Source of the DNA: Kappaphycus alvarezii
Lineage: Eukaryota; Rhodophyta; Florideophyceae; Gigartinales; Solieriaceae
Direction: 5' to 3'
Assembly (NCBI GenBank): GCA_002205965.3
Contig: NADL03000049.1
Span: forward strand, 372,001-436,000
Length of the DNA stretch: 64,000 bases
The translations under genes and the position numbers were made by a program. The notes beneath the pieces were generated by a model. The model ran no database searches, was not told the origin of the DNA, and saw only the letters and a program-made list of their open reading frames with translations. Shown here one piece after another: positions 19,850 to 32,960 of the stretch (its first letter is position 1; the number at the start of each line of letters is the position of its first letter).

Positions 19850-21745
19850 CGACTCAAAACGGTGTCATCCCAAGGTCCTCTTGGTGATTTCGGTCTATTG
19901 TGACATGCCATAAGTCACCTAAATCACTCAGATCATAAAATGGAAGGAGCAAAATGAAGCACTGCTCAGGTATCAGCTCAAAATCTGCTGCAGGGTCCTT
20001 GATGAATGCATCCATACAGAGAGGCTCGCTAGATTGAAGGTATGCTCAGGGTGGTAATGTTTGCTGTTCAAGTTTTGAATCCAAACATTTGCGCTATTGC
20101 GAGGAGAAGATGTATGGATGCGGGCTGTACGGTGGTCAATACGTGAACCATCATTTTCTTGCATTTATCCCTATGGCCTCCGATCAAAAGCTGTGCCTTT
20201 TACTTCGTTTTCTCGTCCAAGGTCGACTTAATGGAAAGGATGAATCTACTCGGGAGTACGTTTCCGTTTTTTGGGATATATTCTTTCAATATAAACTTGA
20301 AAGTTTCTCGCGGGAGGAGGCCTTTAATTTCTTCGCGAATTGTCTTATTCATTTCAGGACTTTACTCAAGGTCATCCCTAGGATCAAGTGTTTCCGTACA
20401 GAATATGAGATCATCCTCTGGAGTCACGAAAGTGTGGATTACGCGCTCAAGGTCGCAGGGGAAGGAATGAGACTGATCTGTGGGAGACATGTAGGGCTTC
20501 ATTTGCGCTAACCGGAATGGTTGCGGCCGGCTCTGTTGAGATTCGCGCACCAAGACCAGCTTCTTGTCGTAGTCTATTGCTTAAACTTCATAAAGGCCGA
20601 TTCATTCCCCTCTCATGTTCGCAAAGACTTTTCTCCATACACGAGTACCTTGTCAACGGGGTGATACGTACGTGAGATTGATAGCTGGAGGAATTGCGTA
20701 GTAAGGGGCACGCTTGGGCTTTAGTCTAGACATTTTTCTCTCCATCTCCTTGCGGGCAATGAAGGCGAGTTGAGCCAGTTCTTATAAAGTAGAACGGATT
20801 GGTCTTGGCTCAGATACTGTCGAAATCTGTGGGTAATCTCCATAAAAAGGGCGGAAGGTACAAGTACTTTCGGACCAAGCGTGTTTTTCATCTTTTTTCT
20901 TGACGAAAAAAGCAAGCGCTGAATCCTTTTCTGCATCAGGTTGTTAGATCATGATGTTCCTGAATGTTATTGCGAGTTCATGATATCTTTCTACGATTCC
21001 TAGGCTAAAGTAAGCCTCCGCACCAGTATTTCTTACTTTTAAATCGGCGACACGGGCCAAATGAATGAAATTTGGGCCAAGTCGTGATCCCTAATCAGTG
21101 AGGATTCAGTGAATCAGGCCTATATACTCTGTAGCCCAGCATTCGAGGAGGTTCGTCCCAATGGATTCTGTTGATACAGATGGTAGGAATCTCGCGGACG
21201 CAAGACGCGTGGCCTCATCAACGATGTGCAAGATAGGATCAACATTGGTATACATGATATCAAGTATAATCCTTTCGTTGAAGCGGAGGTGCTCAAAGTG
21301 TAACGTGGAAACGGTTGAGCGCGCGCTGAATTCGATGGCAACTGTCGCGGCGCTTTGAATTATCTTTCAAAGTTGCAAGTGTCTCCGGCACGGCTCCTTC
21401 TGGTCTGGCGCGGTTGATGAGATTGGAAAGTTTAGAGACGCTTGGATGTAATAACTGACGGTGCAATCTGCTGAACTGAGTCACTGTCGAGAAGTTTTCC
21501 TTCGGTACGTTCATTGGAGCAAACAAGTAACGGCTTGCGGACCTTCTTGATGGCGCGTACCAGTCGTCATTATATAAGACATTTACTTCCCGTGTGTTCT
21601 GGGGAACGCGCCTAACCAACAGATTGGAAATGGTACATAGGTTATCGATTCGCAGTTCATAACATAAAGTCAAGAAGAGCTGGTACATCCTTCTCAGTCT
21701 CCTCTGTCTCCTACTGCCCCCCTTCTGCATATGCTCCTCCATCTG
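19850..21745 (-). mobile_element. Ty1/copia fossil, integrase and start of RT
   Basis: Minus-strand coding relic. From high to low coordinates: integrase N-terminal zinc-binding region (FSRLHRQLLHPSVSKLSNLI near 21445-21480, then a C..C pair), integrase core stretches (ILDIMYTNVDP; GIVERYHE), a linker, and the first part of the reverse transcriptase (EEIKGLLPRETF, LLLRFLVQ-like region) ending at the solo-LTR-like insert. The short LHRxLLHPS zinc region and the overall style resemble the CoDi/GalEa/PyRE-type copia clades. It is broken, with many breaks and no LTRs found. Age: old, judged from heavy decay. Confidence 0.65.
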
Positions 21746-24236
21746 AAAGTGTTCCGACTCCTATATCCGTCGAACTAGTCTTTCCGGCTCCTCTTCCCCT
21801 CGCTCCTATTTCTCGATCTTCATTCCCTGTCACTCTCTGCAAGCTGAAGGATTCCTTCCGCGTTTGCGATCTTTTTCAGCCGAAGGTGTCCGGACCAAAG
21901 CAGATCGAGCAGCACAGAGAGGGTAATAAGTGTCGAAACCGCTCCGAGAGGAGAAAATCCAATACTCTCTGTGTCTGATGAAATCGCCTGTTCCACATAA
22001 GGCACGACCGCGACAAACACTTGAAGCGTAGAAATAAGTAAACCGCTTCTGGGATCACTGTGAGACTTCTTTGATTTATCACAGTTTCCAATCACTGTAC
22101 TGCATTAAATCATGGATTCCTCTTGACTTCGTATCGAAAGTCTCGAAATGCTTCGCTATGATAACTTTGACGTCTGGAAATCCCGAATTCAGCTATTACT
22201 CTCATTAAGAGAAGTTGATGAAAAACCTCACAGAACACCTGCCAGAGACTTCTTCAGCAGCATACCCCTCATGATAAAAGATAGACTGCAAAACACGCGC
22301 CTTTATCGGACTGGCTCTCTCTGATACACATCTCGAGCAGTTACAACATGCCAGCACTGCCAAAGTCGTGTGGTCTTTCATTCGTGATCTTTTTGAAAAA
22401 ACTCTCTTTTAAAAAAGTTAGCTGCATGTCGTCGCTTTTTAACTGCAAAGATGAAAGAAAAAGAGAAGTTACTTCCATTTTCCGCTAGATTTCGTCAGCT
22501 CGCAGCCGCTCTGAAGGCAATGTGGGTCAAGGTCAAAGATAGTGAGATGGGCATGCCCTTTATAAAAAGACTCTCTGATCGCTTTGACATTCTCTTCTCA
22601 GCACTCGATTCTACTCACATTGATGACGAAAAAATTTTGTTCGAATTCGTCCAGAGGCGATGCCATCAAGAGGAACAACGTCATGCTCAACGTGACCATG
22701 ATGCCCTGAAAGCCTCGGAGTCTGCAGCACCTGTAGTAAAAGAACGTCCGAAATTCAAGCGAGATCACTCAACAGAAATTTGTATACAATGCGGAAAACG
22801 TCGTTACAGCAGTCGCTGTTTCAAAAAGTGCCCCCACCTCGCTCCGGTCGGCCATCCTCCTCGGGATCGTCTAGATAAGGCCCGCGTTGGCAGAAAGGGA
22901 CCTGTAGCTTCACAGGAAAGTGTTATTGACGAAGAAATCAAGGACTTTGTATGTCCACTGAGCATCTCTGAAGATATTAAATTGGCTCACTCGAATAATT
23001 CTCTTTACGTTAAAAAAGTATCTGTTCCGGGTGGCGGTGGTATCGAGAGTTCCAGCTGTCCCGTCAATCTCTCCGAAAAGACGAATGTTGCACTACAGAC
23101 CATTGGTAAATCAATCTCAATTTCGAATGATTGAGTTATGATTCGGGATGCACTTCGCATGTGACGCATGATCGCTCAGCTTTCACCACGTACAATCTCC
23201 CTTCATTCCCTTCAACATTGGATTTGAGAGCTGACTTTTCAGCGCGCATTGAAGGATCTGGTGATGCAATACTAAATCTTCAACGGAGTGGCGCGACAAT
23301 CAAATGAATGCTGAAGAACTTTCTGCAAGTCCCGAGCTTGCGCTATCAATTGCTTTCAGTATCTTCCATGGCAGATCGAGGTATCAAATTTCATTTCAAT
23401 CGCAAGGGAGTTTCTCTCGTCAGTAGTAAAACGGCTCTACCCTTGCCACTGGAACACTTTTTAAAGGTTTATATACACTGGAAATGGCCCAAGACTCATC
23501 AATGACTGCTGCTTCAGAGGTGTTCCTGATTACGTCCGTTTCAACGTGGCATGAACGGCTTGCAAACGTCAAAACCAGTGCGATCTATTCATTGGGCAGA
23601 AATGGGGCCTCATAGGAAATTAAGCTCAAAGACTCGAACGAGAATGACTCTTGCGGTTGTTGCATCCTCGACAAGTCGCATCTTGCCCCGATACCTAAGA
23701 CAAGGGATACTAGCTCTACAAAGCTCCTTAAGTCAGTTCAATAAGATGTTTTGGGGCCTGTCGAGACTCCTTCGCTTGGCAGCGCAATGTCTTTTGTATC
23801 ATTTATTGACGACTAGTGCAAATGGACGACGGTATAAACTTTAAATCACAATTTGAAGGTTCTGGAACGTTTCAAAAAGTACAAGGCACTCGCATAAAAA
23901 CATAATGATCGATCTCTGAGGGAATTCACATTCATGAATGTCATAACAAAAATACCGCGCCGGAAGAAGAGCATCTCCTCCTCAAAGCTTTGCGATTTGA
24001 CAATGTCGGGGAGTATCTATCTTTCGCTTTCAAGGATATCCTCGACTCAAAAGGTATTCAACATCAGCTCACCCTATCACACACGCCTCAGCAAAAATGG
24101 TGTTGCTAAAAGAGTGAATCGTACAATTCTCAACCTTGTCCGCTCAATGTTGCATCAAAAGAGTCTTCCCAAAAACTTCTGGGCAGTGGATCTCTCCACC
24201 ACTGTTTCTGTTCCGAATCAAGTAACTGTGAGTTGA

Positions 24237-25010
24237 AGGCGGCCACAGACGGGGCATCCCACCAACGTCATCCCACTATGTCAAGTATCGCTTTCTACAC
24301 GTGTGCCTGCCTCACCGAAATATTTCATCTTTCCTAGTATAACTTCGGGTCACACGCATATGGACCGGATTTCGGGACTTGAAACATCACGGCCTCTGAT
24401 TGGCCTAGAATCATGAGTACTGGGAGTTCTGCACAGTGATGAGTATGAATTCTCTGGCCGCGGTGTTACAAGTGGGATCAGTGTGCATGAGTGGCGAGTG
24501 AGCCCGTTGTACGACTAAAGAGTGCGTGTGTGGTTTTTAGACTGCCTACAGTGACTTAAAAAAATTGTGGACTGTGGACCACACACCCGTTTTACGCACT
24601 CGCAAGTTGGAAACAGTGGACAGCTGACACGCGCCACGCATGAGGTCGACGTGTACGAAGACTCAGCGTCGAAACATTTGTGAATCTGGAAAATGGACTG
24701 CTGAAATCAGCAAGATGGTTTGTGAGGTTAGCAAAAATGATGCGAGGAAGTTGAATTTGGCGGGAGAGTGTGCAAGACTGTGAACGCACTAATATGGTGC
24801 GAGGGTTAGGGCGATGTCTGTTAGGTCTCTAAAAGTGGTGGTGTGATTCGATCTTTCTCGAGTTCCGAGATCATGCAAGGGGAGCGAAGTTTCTGGCGGG
24901 ACAGAATATGATGCATTGCGTTTATGCTGAGTTGATGTAAAGTAGTGGACGGCAGTGTGAGTCCGAAGTAGTTTAAATAGTAGTACTTCGATTCGAATCA
25001 ATTAAAATTC
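24237..25010. other. Unexplained ~770-bp insert inside a copia fossil
   Basis: Between the integrase end and the following copia coding signal (from about 25080) lies sequence with no copia similarity, rich in G and T on the plus strand, with no coding frame of note. I found no terminal repeats or target duplication. A compositionally similar, oppositely skewed insert occurs at 48143-48760. Confidence 0.4.
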
Positions 25011-26979
25011 AGAAGTTAGACCACTTCTGACTTCAACTTGTTCAACAGTAACCTCCAGCCCGCTACCAGATAAGGCTACCCCAAATTTCCTTCCGAACGG
25101 GAAAATTCAAAATATATTGCATCTGCGAGTATTTGGATCACAAAGAAGGTATTTAATCCCCAGAAAAGACCTCAAAAAGCTGGATCCAAGGTCAAAGGAG
25201 GCCCTTATGATGGGTTACTACTTAAAAAGTAAAGGATAAAAGCTTTGGGATATCGAGGCACAGAAAATAGTTATATCTCGAAACATTATATTCAATGAGT
25301 CTGGAATATCAGAATTTCAATGTATTACAGAAGATCTCGAAAATTATTTTGAACAAGAAATTTTCCCAGTTGAGGACAATTCCTCAATCGAAGAAATTTC
25401 CACAGAGTACCCTCGGGGAAAGATACTGAAGTTAGTAGACGTGTCCCCAGAAAATTACAATCATCCTTCACTTCAGAATGAACTCTGCGAAGTCATCCCT
25501 CGTTCCTCATCTAAAGTATCTAAGAAGCCAAATAGGTGGGGATTTTCTAGCCCAGAGAAGACGTATTTCTTATTTCCGATATTGCATCGGCCTCCGTCGG
25601 CATCTCGTCCTCGCACGGAGACGCTATATCTCCGAGAACATCGATTTATGGATGTCTGGAATCAAGAAGAAGGAAGACTCCATTCGAGAAAATGGAATTT
25701 TCAAACGCGCCCCACCGAAACCAGGAATGCACGTAATTCCTTGTCGCTACGTTTCCGCGTGAGACCGGAAGTTGGACAAAAGTCCGTATCGTCGCTAAGG
25801 GACTTAGACAGGTCCCTAGATTGTTGCACAACGACACGTATGCTCCTGCGGTTTCTCTATATGTTTTCGGCAATTTTCTTTGCTTGATAAATTAATCGAC
25901 CTCGAAGTTGATCAAATGGACGTAGTAATCGCCCTAGTTAACGGAGATTTGAAGGAAGAGGTATATGTATGGAAGTCCGATCTGGCTTTCGTGATGAAAC
26001 AATCCTGATACAGTTTCGGACTTCTAAAGCCTTGTACGGTTTGACGCAGGTCCCACGTCAATAGTATGCCAAAATTCACGAGTTTTACCCTCAAATATTT
26101 GATTCGAAAACAAATCACATGAACTATGCCTTTAAGTATCTAGAAATGGTAACTCAGTTTCAATAATTGTGCTATAGGTCGATGATATCTTGATTGAGGG
26201 ATCCAATAGAGCTGTATTGGAAAGAATCTGAACTGTGTTGAAGAACCGCTTTAAGATGAAAGATCTTGGTCCTGTCAAAGAGTTTCTGGGAATATAAGTT
26301 ATCCATCACCAAGCAAAATGAACCTTGCACCTTTTTCAGGCATATTATACCGAGGAAGTACTCAAAAAGTTCAAAATAAGTGACAAAAAGCCCGTAAACA
26401 CTCCTATGGTGCTTTCAGATGGGAAAAAACCGATGAAAACGACAGTGAACTTCCTTCGACGACACCGTATCGCTCTGCAATTGGAACATAATATATCTAA
26501 GGATATGAACTCGTCCAGACATTCTCTCTGCAGTGTTAATACTTTCGCAACACTGCAAAATGCCTCATTGGAGTCACTGGAAAGCAGTGAAGCGAGTGTA
26601 TTGCTACTCAAGGGAACCATGAATCTTGGTATTTGTAACGGGACCTCTTCCGCCGCTACGATTATCGGTTAAAGAGACTCGGATTGGGCAGGCTGTCGCT
26701 CTGCTCACGAATCAACCGAAAGCTTTGTCTTCATGATTTCTCAAAGGCCTATCTTAAGGCGATACAAAAAGAACGGATGTGTCGCCCTGCCTCCCTGTGA
26801 AGCAGATTATATTTGCTCCGCACTGCTTCTAAGGAAACTATTTGGCTCTCCAATATACTATGTGAGATAATGGTTACAAAACATCCCACACCGATTTCAA
26901 TCTTCGCCTATAACTCAGCATTGATTAGCTCTGCCAAGAAGTCCTGGTAGCGGAAGTTTTTTGACTCCAGGAACATTTT

Positions 26980-27367
26980 TGTTACGAATTAGGACGGCTG
27001 TCCTTCAATTTATAATACAAGTTTATCATGTCATGCTTGAACTCCAATTACTTCAAGACTGTAACTTCTTTGCTTTGTTCAATTCGGTTTGATACTTAAT
27101 TAGAGATTTTCCTTTACTCTCAGATTATTATTCGACTTGGGCATCAAGTCCAATGCTCTAATTGCAGTATATAAGTACAGATCTAACTTCTAGTTGGGAA
27201 TAAAGAATTGGTATCACCACCAGTATAGAAGAAAGAATTCAAGCGAACTTCCCCAACTTGAGGTGTGTTCGTCCTTTCCCAGCATGTAGTCGGTCTTTCA
27301 ATTTACACTATTCTCTTTTGTTACATTCATTGGAGAAATTGGTTTTCTCCTCCAAAATTTTTGAACA
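26980..27367 (+). repeat. 5' LTR of nested copia element
   Basis: Begins TGTTAC, ends AACA. Carries AGTATATAAGTAC (TATA-like) near 27168 and GGGAATAAAGAA (polyadenylation-like) near 27199. Confidence 0.85.
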
Positions 27368-30300
27368 CTTGCAAGTTCATGGAAAAAGTTGTTAACGGAC
27401 AAGGTTCATGAGTTATGGATTCAGAATCTTCTGCAGCAAAGAAAAGCATGAAGTCTACTGACCAGGGAAGGGATCGTATTGATCAGGAACTGAGTCGTAT
27501 CCCATGTGGCAAAAGAAACATTGAATGTATCTATAAGCAACTGGATTCATCATTAGGGCTCTCGAAATTTCAGATTCTTGAAGCTTTAAAGAATGAGCTG
27601 ACACCGGATGTAATACTTACAAACGAAACTATGGACCAAAGACAGGTATTTACAGCATTATGCAAGATTATTTAGGCAATCGGATTTAATATTGACCTTA
27701 ACCCAGGCTTACCAATTCCTAACAAATTCATGAACACTCATTTCCGCGAATTTACCATCCCTCTCTCTATTTGAGCCATGGTGCTTCAGAGATACGGCGA
27801 ATACAAAACATTTTACCTATCTCCTCTGTCTAGTGATGTTGGCAGCCCGAAACCAGGAAACTTTTTTGGAGCATCGTCCAATTGAAACCAATATTAGTTC
27901 AGCTAAAAAACAGAACATGGCTACGAAGAATCATCGAATGCATTCATAATAGGCACTGATCGCATTCAGCATGGCAGTTCAAAACTAAGTCTCGCTGAAA
28001 ACAGACAGGCCCTTGCGCACGGCTTCAGTGCATGGGATGCTAAGTTATTGGATCCCCTGGGGTTGTCCCCGTTGTAAATGGCCAGATGTAGATTTGAAGA
28101 ACTGGTATTCGAACGGAAATACGCAAGCATTAACAAGTGCAACTTATCCATATCTGCCCTTGGCATAGCCAACGAAATATTTCTATTCCTGCATTCGTAA
28201 TCAATGAAGTTCTTCTGAGGACGCTTTTTAATCTCTAAGAGACAAGATTTAACTCAAACAACATCACTTCCACGCAATCACTCACCAAAAAGGCATATAT
28301 TTGCTGGCATCAAATTCAAGAAGCAATGCACAGATATTGAAACATTGAAACCTGTTCACGCATTTTGGAGTACGCAAACAGGGTGGCCGCTCATACTAAG
28401 GATTGACCCAGGATGGACATATGTTTCCTTTTCTGGAGATATTTTCAATGGGAGAAATCAGAAGAACATGTTCTTAACTGACAAATATATCTCAGGGTAC
28501 AGAAAAGGATATGGATTACAACTCATTTTACGGAATGCCTGTCTCTCTGCCCTCACTCTTCAAGAAAACCGTAAGGGACAGATATAACAATGTCTACATT
28601 TTGAACATTATTCATACCCAATCAAACCGCTGAGAAGAAAATTTACTCAAAGAACAATGATTTTTCTTCTACTACAAATCGTAGACCACGTCATCACGCT
28701 CCTCAACTAAAATTATTGCACTAGAGCCAATAATAGATGCCTGTGACGCGTAAGGGCTGGAAATTAGCGTAATGAGTGCAATGGGAAAGCCAACCGACGA
28801 CAGAAATTATAAGATCCAGAATCCGTGAACGCGAAGGGAACAACAAGGCTGCTGCCGAAGTTTTGTTCACATTGGCTGATAGTTATGACGTCTTACGAAG
28901 AGTATCTGGATGTTTTTGGCACTCAGAAAACTGCGCACACTGATGAAAATGCAGGAATATGGCGAATCTGAGGCTTTCACCGATATTGAAAACGATTATG
29001 ATAAACTATTCCTTTCAACTGATTCAACTGCCAACGGAACTGAAGAAACTTATACTAATGAGGGTAATGATTCCTTAAATTTTTTATTGACAACGTATTT
29101 ATCGTGGGAGATGCATTGTAAAATCAAGCAAAAAGCACTCCTGGCACAATTATGCCTCACTGGATACGTAGGGCACAAGTTTTACCACGCATCGCTAGAT
29201 GCAGACACAAGATCTCGTGATACAAAAGACGTCATAAATGTAAAATTCCTAATATACTGGCCAACATCCACTACTTGAACAACCGACTGCGGAATTCGAG
29301 GGTACAAAAAAGGGCGACCCCATAAATTCGAAGGACTCCGTATTGACATTGAAGCGTCACGCTCTATCATTGGTGTGACTCAAGCAAGGGCATATTTTAG
29401 GGAAGCTGGAATCAAGTTTAAACCGACATCATCCAGGAACTCATATTCTTTTTGGGCCTCATAGTACAATAGCAATTGGTCGCATGCGTATTACACTCCC
29501 TACCGGAAATAGCCCACTGACAATTTCCGTTGACATTGCACCTGAGAAAGAACCCTTACCGTTGGTCTAGACACTATAGAAGCGTACGGGATTCAACCCT
29601 TAGCAATGGACTGGGTACTACACCGTGTACGTGACGGATGGAAGTTATTTTTGAGAAAAACATGGGCATCTATGCTTCTGTTGGTCCTCGTCTACTTTTC
29701 AAATATTTTGCTTAGAAACCAACTTGAGCAGCTACACCGACATCTACTCCACCCTTCTGCTCGGATACTTTGTGGACTACTTCTTCAGACCACACGGAAA
29801 ATCTCCCGGAATACACACTGAATGTCCTAAAACAAATATCCAAGTCATGTAAGACCTGTACCCCTTATTCGCCAAGACAAATCACGTTCCAGATTCTAGA
29901 TGCAGACAAGGTCAAATTAAATCATCGAATTAATTTCGATATCATGCACCTTATAAGCCACCAATGGGGAAGTGTGGCAAGACCTGTTCTCCATATCATT
30001 TAGGCTGGTAGTAGGTTTAGAGCTGCTGCATTTTTGAGTGCTTTCGACACTAATACAGTGTAGAAAAATTTGATTAAGGATTGGTCCTCTACGTACATTG
30101 GCTACTCGTAATCCATGGTATTTGCTCAGGGTTCTGCGTTCCTGTCGAATGGATGGGATTATAACTGCGGAAATATAGATATCCTTCTAGCCACCACTGG
30201 AATGGAGAGCCATGAATCTTTGGGGAATGGAAAGAAATACCATTCCGCTTAACTCAATATATACGAAAAGGTTTTCTGCGATCAAATTCGCTTTCGTGAG

Positions 30301-32323
30301 GATATTGCATTGGTTGAATCTGTGCAAGCAATGAACAACACAGTTGGTACCCATGGCTTGGTGCCATCACTGCTTGGTTTTGGCGTCCTACCTAAGTTAC
30401 CTCATGTATCCGCCAAATTATTCCCAAATCATCGAGAGAAAATGCGAACCGGGCAAGCGGCCAGAGATTAGTACGAAAAACCCGTTTCTAAATCTCTGAT
30501 TCAACGGGGCATCCCGTCAATACCCATCCAGCTGCCAATCATGTCTACTGACCCGGTGAATTTGCCGAAGTTTATACCGACGGTTTAAAGCACTATATGG
30601 GTCAGCAACTAATTGAATCCGTTGATAACAAGTGCGCTCGTTTAAAGCTTGGTGAACGAACAGGTCCTCTATCATTTAATATTGCGCAACTACGGCCGAC
30701 ATCAGTCGAAAGGCATCCAACCTATGATGAGCAGCTGTAAGAACCCAACCATACCTATAGTATCCTACATGAAGAAATAATTCACCCTGGTAATCCACGG
30801 TAAAGCCAGTTCGATGGGGCCAAGCGCAAGTAAATTCTGGCTATGGTGGAGCGCGGCACGTTTCGCATTGTATTGGCAAAAGAATCTGGTCAAAATCCAA
30901 ACATAATTCCCTCATGTTTTGTACTCTACATCAAACAAAATGAATCTTGCTCGTCTATCTTTAAACCACTGCTAGTTCTCCACGACAATAGAGATGAAAA
31001 AAGCATTCCATTCTTCACAAAACTTACAATCTCCGCCAATCCATATACGACTCTTACTCGCAGTTGCAACCATCCTTGGTTTGATGTCTGATCTCTTGAT
31101 GTGAAATTTGCTTACTTAAATCTGCTTTCTGCTTACGAAATGAGAAATTAGTCAAACCTGAATGTATTGACATTGCAACCCGGGAATTTTTACAAGTCAT
31201 TCGCCTGCTGTATGGCCTTATGGAAAGTGGGACTATTTTTGCGTGACAAAGACCAAGTCTCACATTGATAAGCTTCTGCTGTAGCAAGCACTTGTGATTT
31301 TTTCCTTATTATTTAGAAGGCTGTGTACAAGGCTTGTTGCTCTATCTGGATCATATGTGGATGAATTTTTTCAGTCTAGTACCCTGGATCAGAAGAAGAG
31401 TATAGAAGATATATTTGCTAAAGAATTAGATATCAAACTGCCTGACGAAGAGAGGTTTACATATCTTGGGATGGACTGCGACATTTCAGAGAAGACCGAA
31501 AGTAGACTTTCACAAGCTCAGTACATCAAGAAAATACATTTTTTACCTACTGACGCATCCCTTACTGACTTAAGATCTGTTTGTGCTAATTTTTCATGGG
31601 TTGTACTTTGACGCCCAGAAATTGCGTACGCTCTGTCTTTTTCCGCTCCGATCACTAAATATACCTACATAAAGAGAAAAATCGCAAGGTGAGTTCAATA
31701 ATCAGATATTTGAACAAAAAAATTAATTCGAAACCTCGTCTTTGCGAAGCTAGATCAGAAATCACTCCGCTTTCTTGTCTACGCTGACTCATAACCACAA
31801 AAATCATCTTGATGGTAATGCTCAAACTTTTTTTATCATACTATTGGATGATGCCTCTAATCGCTACAAAATTATTCTTTTTTTTCTTCATAATTGTCGA
31901 CCTGTCCCTTGATCCAGTATGGGTCGAGAGACTATTTCATTTGTTGATGGTTCCGTCTCTGCATTCTTGATTAGACATTATCTGGAAAGAATTCTTGGCA
32001 AAATCATCCGCCTATTAATTTTTACTGACAGCAAGCAACTTTTCTATGTTTTAACTCCATCAATGGACACTACTGAGCGCCGACTTATAGCAGATATTGC
32101 AGCCGCAAGAGAATAATATTCAGCACGAAAATTTCAAATGTCGCTCTTATACAGCCTAAGGACAATACTACCGACTCACTGGCGAAGATAAGAGGTAGTA
32201 ATGCTCTTAAAAGACCCTTTGAGACAAATGAAGTCAATTGCAGTGTCGAGTAATGGGTAATGAGCCCTTATAGGAAATAATAGCTATAATTCGAGTTGCA
32301 CTTCGACATCAGAGATGGTCGTG

Positions 32324-32712
32324 TGTTACAAATTAGGGCGGCTATTCTTTAACTAATACTACAATTGAATCATGTCATGAGTTAACTCGAATTATTCCAA
32401 AACTTCAAATGTATTGCCTAGTTCAATTCGAATTGATACTTAATTGGAGTCTTGTCTTTACTCTCGAATTATCATTCGACTTGGGCATCAAGTTCATTGC
32501 TCTCATTGCAGTACATAAGTACAGATCTAACTTCGGGTTGGGAATAAAGAAGTGGTATCACCACCAGTATAGAAGAACAAAGCACAGAGAGCTTTCACAC
32601 CTTGACGTGTGCTCGTCCTTTCCCAGCATATATTCGCGCTTTCCATTTACACTATTCAATTTTGTTAAATTCATCGGAGAAATTGATTTTCTCCCTCCTA
32701 AGATTTTCAACA
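32324..32712 (+). repeat. 3' LTR of nested copia element
   Basis: Same length and ends as the 5' LTR; the best conserved block is around ATTCGACTTGGGCATCAAGT and the segment GGTATCACCACCAGTATAGA. Confidence 0.85.
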
Positions 32713-32960
32713 ATTTTCTTGTTCTTGAAAAATGTTATAATTGCTAAAAAATCAACTTTGGTCAACAAAAAGATTGAAAACATTTTTGCGCTACTGCACG
32801 AATTTCTTAGACTTCTTTGCCTTTATTGTGTAATTAAAGTATTGAGCAAAGGTAACTATTTGACCTTGTTTGTATTTGGTAACCCGTATTCTGTCCCAAT
32901 TGATGGTTTCACGATCAGGTCCTTGGTTTTCCATACCCTTTTAGTTCTGTTTTATAGACT

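Larger units (their letters stand above)
26980..32712 (+). mobile_element. Ty1/copia element with both LTRs, nested in another copia
   Basis: Two LTRs (26980-27367 and 32324-32712) are flanked by the 5-bp target duplication ATTTT (26975-26979 and 32713-32717). Internal parts: a short gag (27415-27675 and after), an acidic region (28910-29280), integrase with the zinc-binding LEQLHRHLLHPSARIL and CKTC pair (29720-29860), integrase core, RT (about 30840-31300) and RNase H (31420-32110, with FTDSKQLFYVLTPSMDTTER). The LHRHLLHPS type zinc region and the short TTERRLIADIAAARE RNase H segment suggest the CoDi/GalEa/PyRE-type copia clades. The LTRs are only about four-fifths identical by eye, so the insertion is old. 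Broken, with more than ten breaks. Confidence 0.85.
22111..32960 (+). mobile_element. Ty1/copia fossil interrupted by a second copia element
   Basis: Classical Ty1/copia order. The gag with a UBN2-like body and a C/H knuckle-like CIQCGKRRYSSRC lies at 22140-23130. A retropepsin-like protease (DSGCTSHVTH, about 23145-23175) and a pre-integrase region with the integrase C-terminal half (NRTILNLVRSMLHQKSLPKN, about 24115-24180) follow. Then come the RT (with LYGL and DDILIEGSN regions, about 25890-26290) and RNase H up to 26979. At 26980-32712 another copia element sits inside it, and a short RNase H end follows at 32718-32960. A further non-copia stretch (24237-25010) also interrupts it. No LTRs found. 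Broken, with well over ten breaks; older than the element inserted in it. Confidence 0.75.

Noticed and set aside
24803-24817. Telomere-like GAGGGTTAGGG, and AAACCCTAG near 48296
   Set aside because: Single occurrences without tandem repetition.
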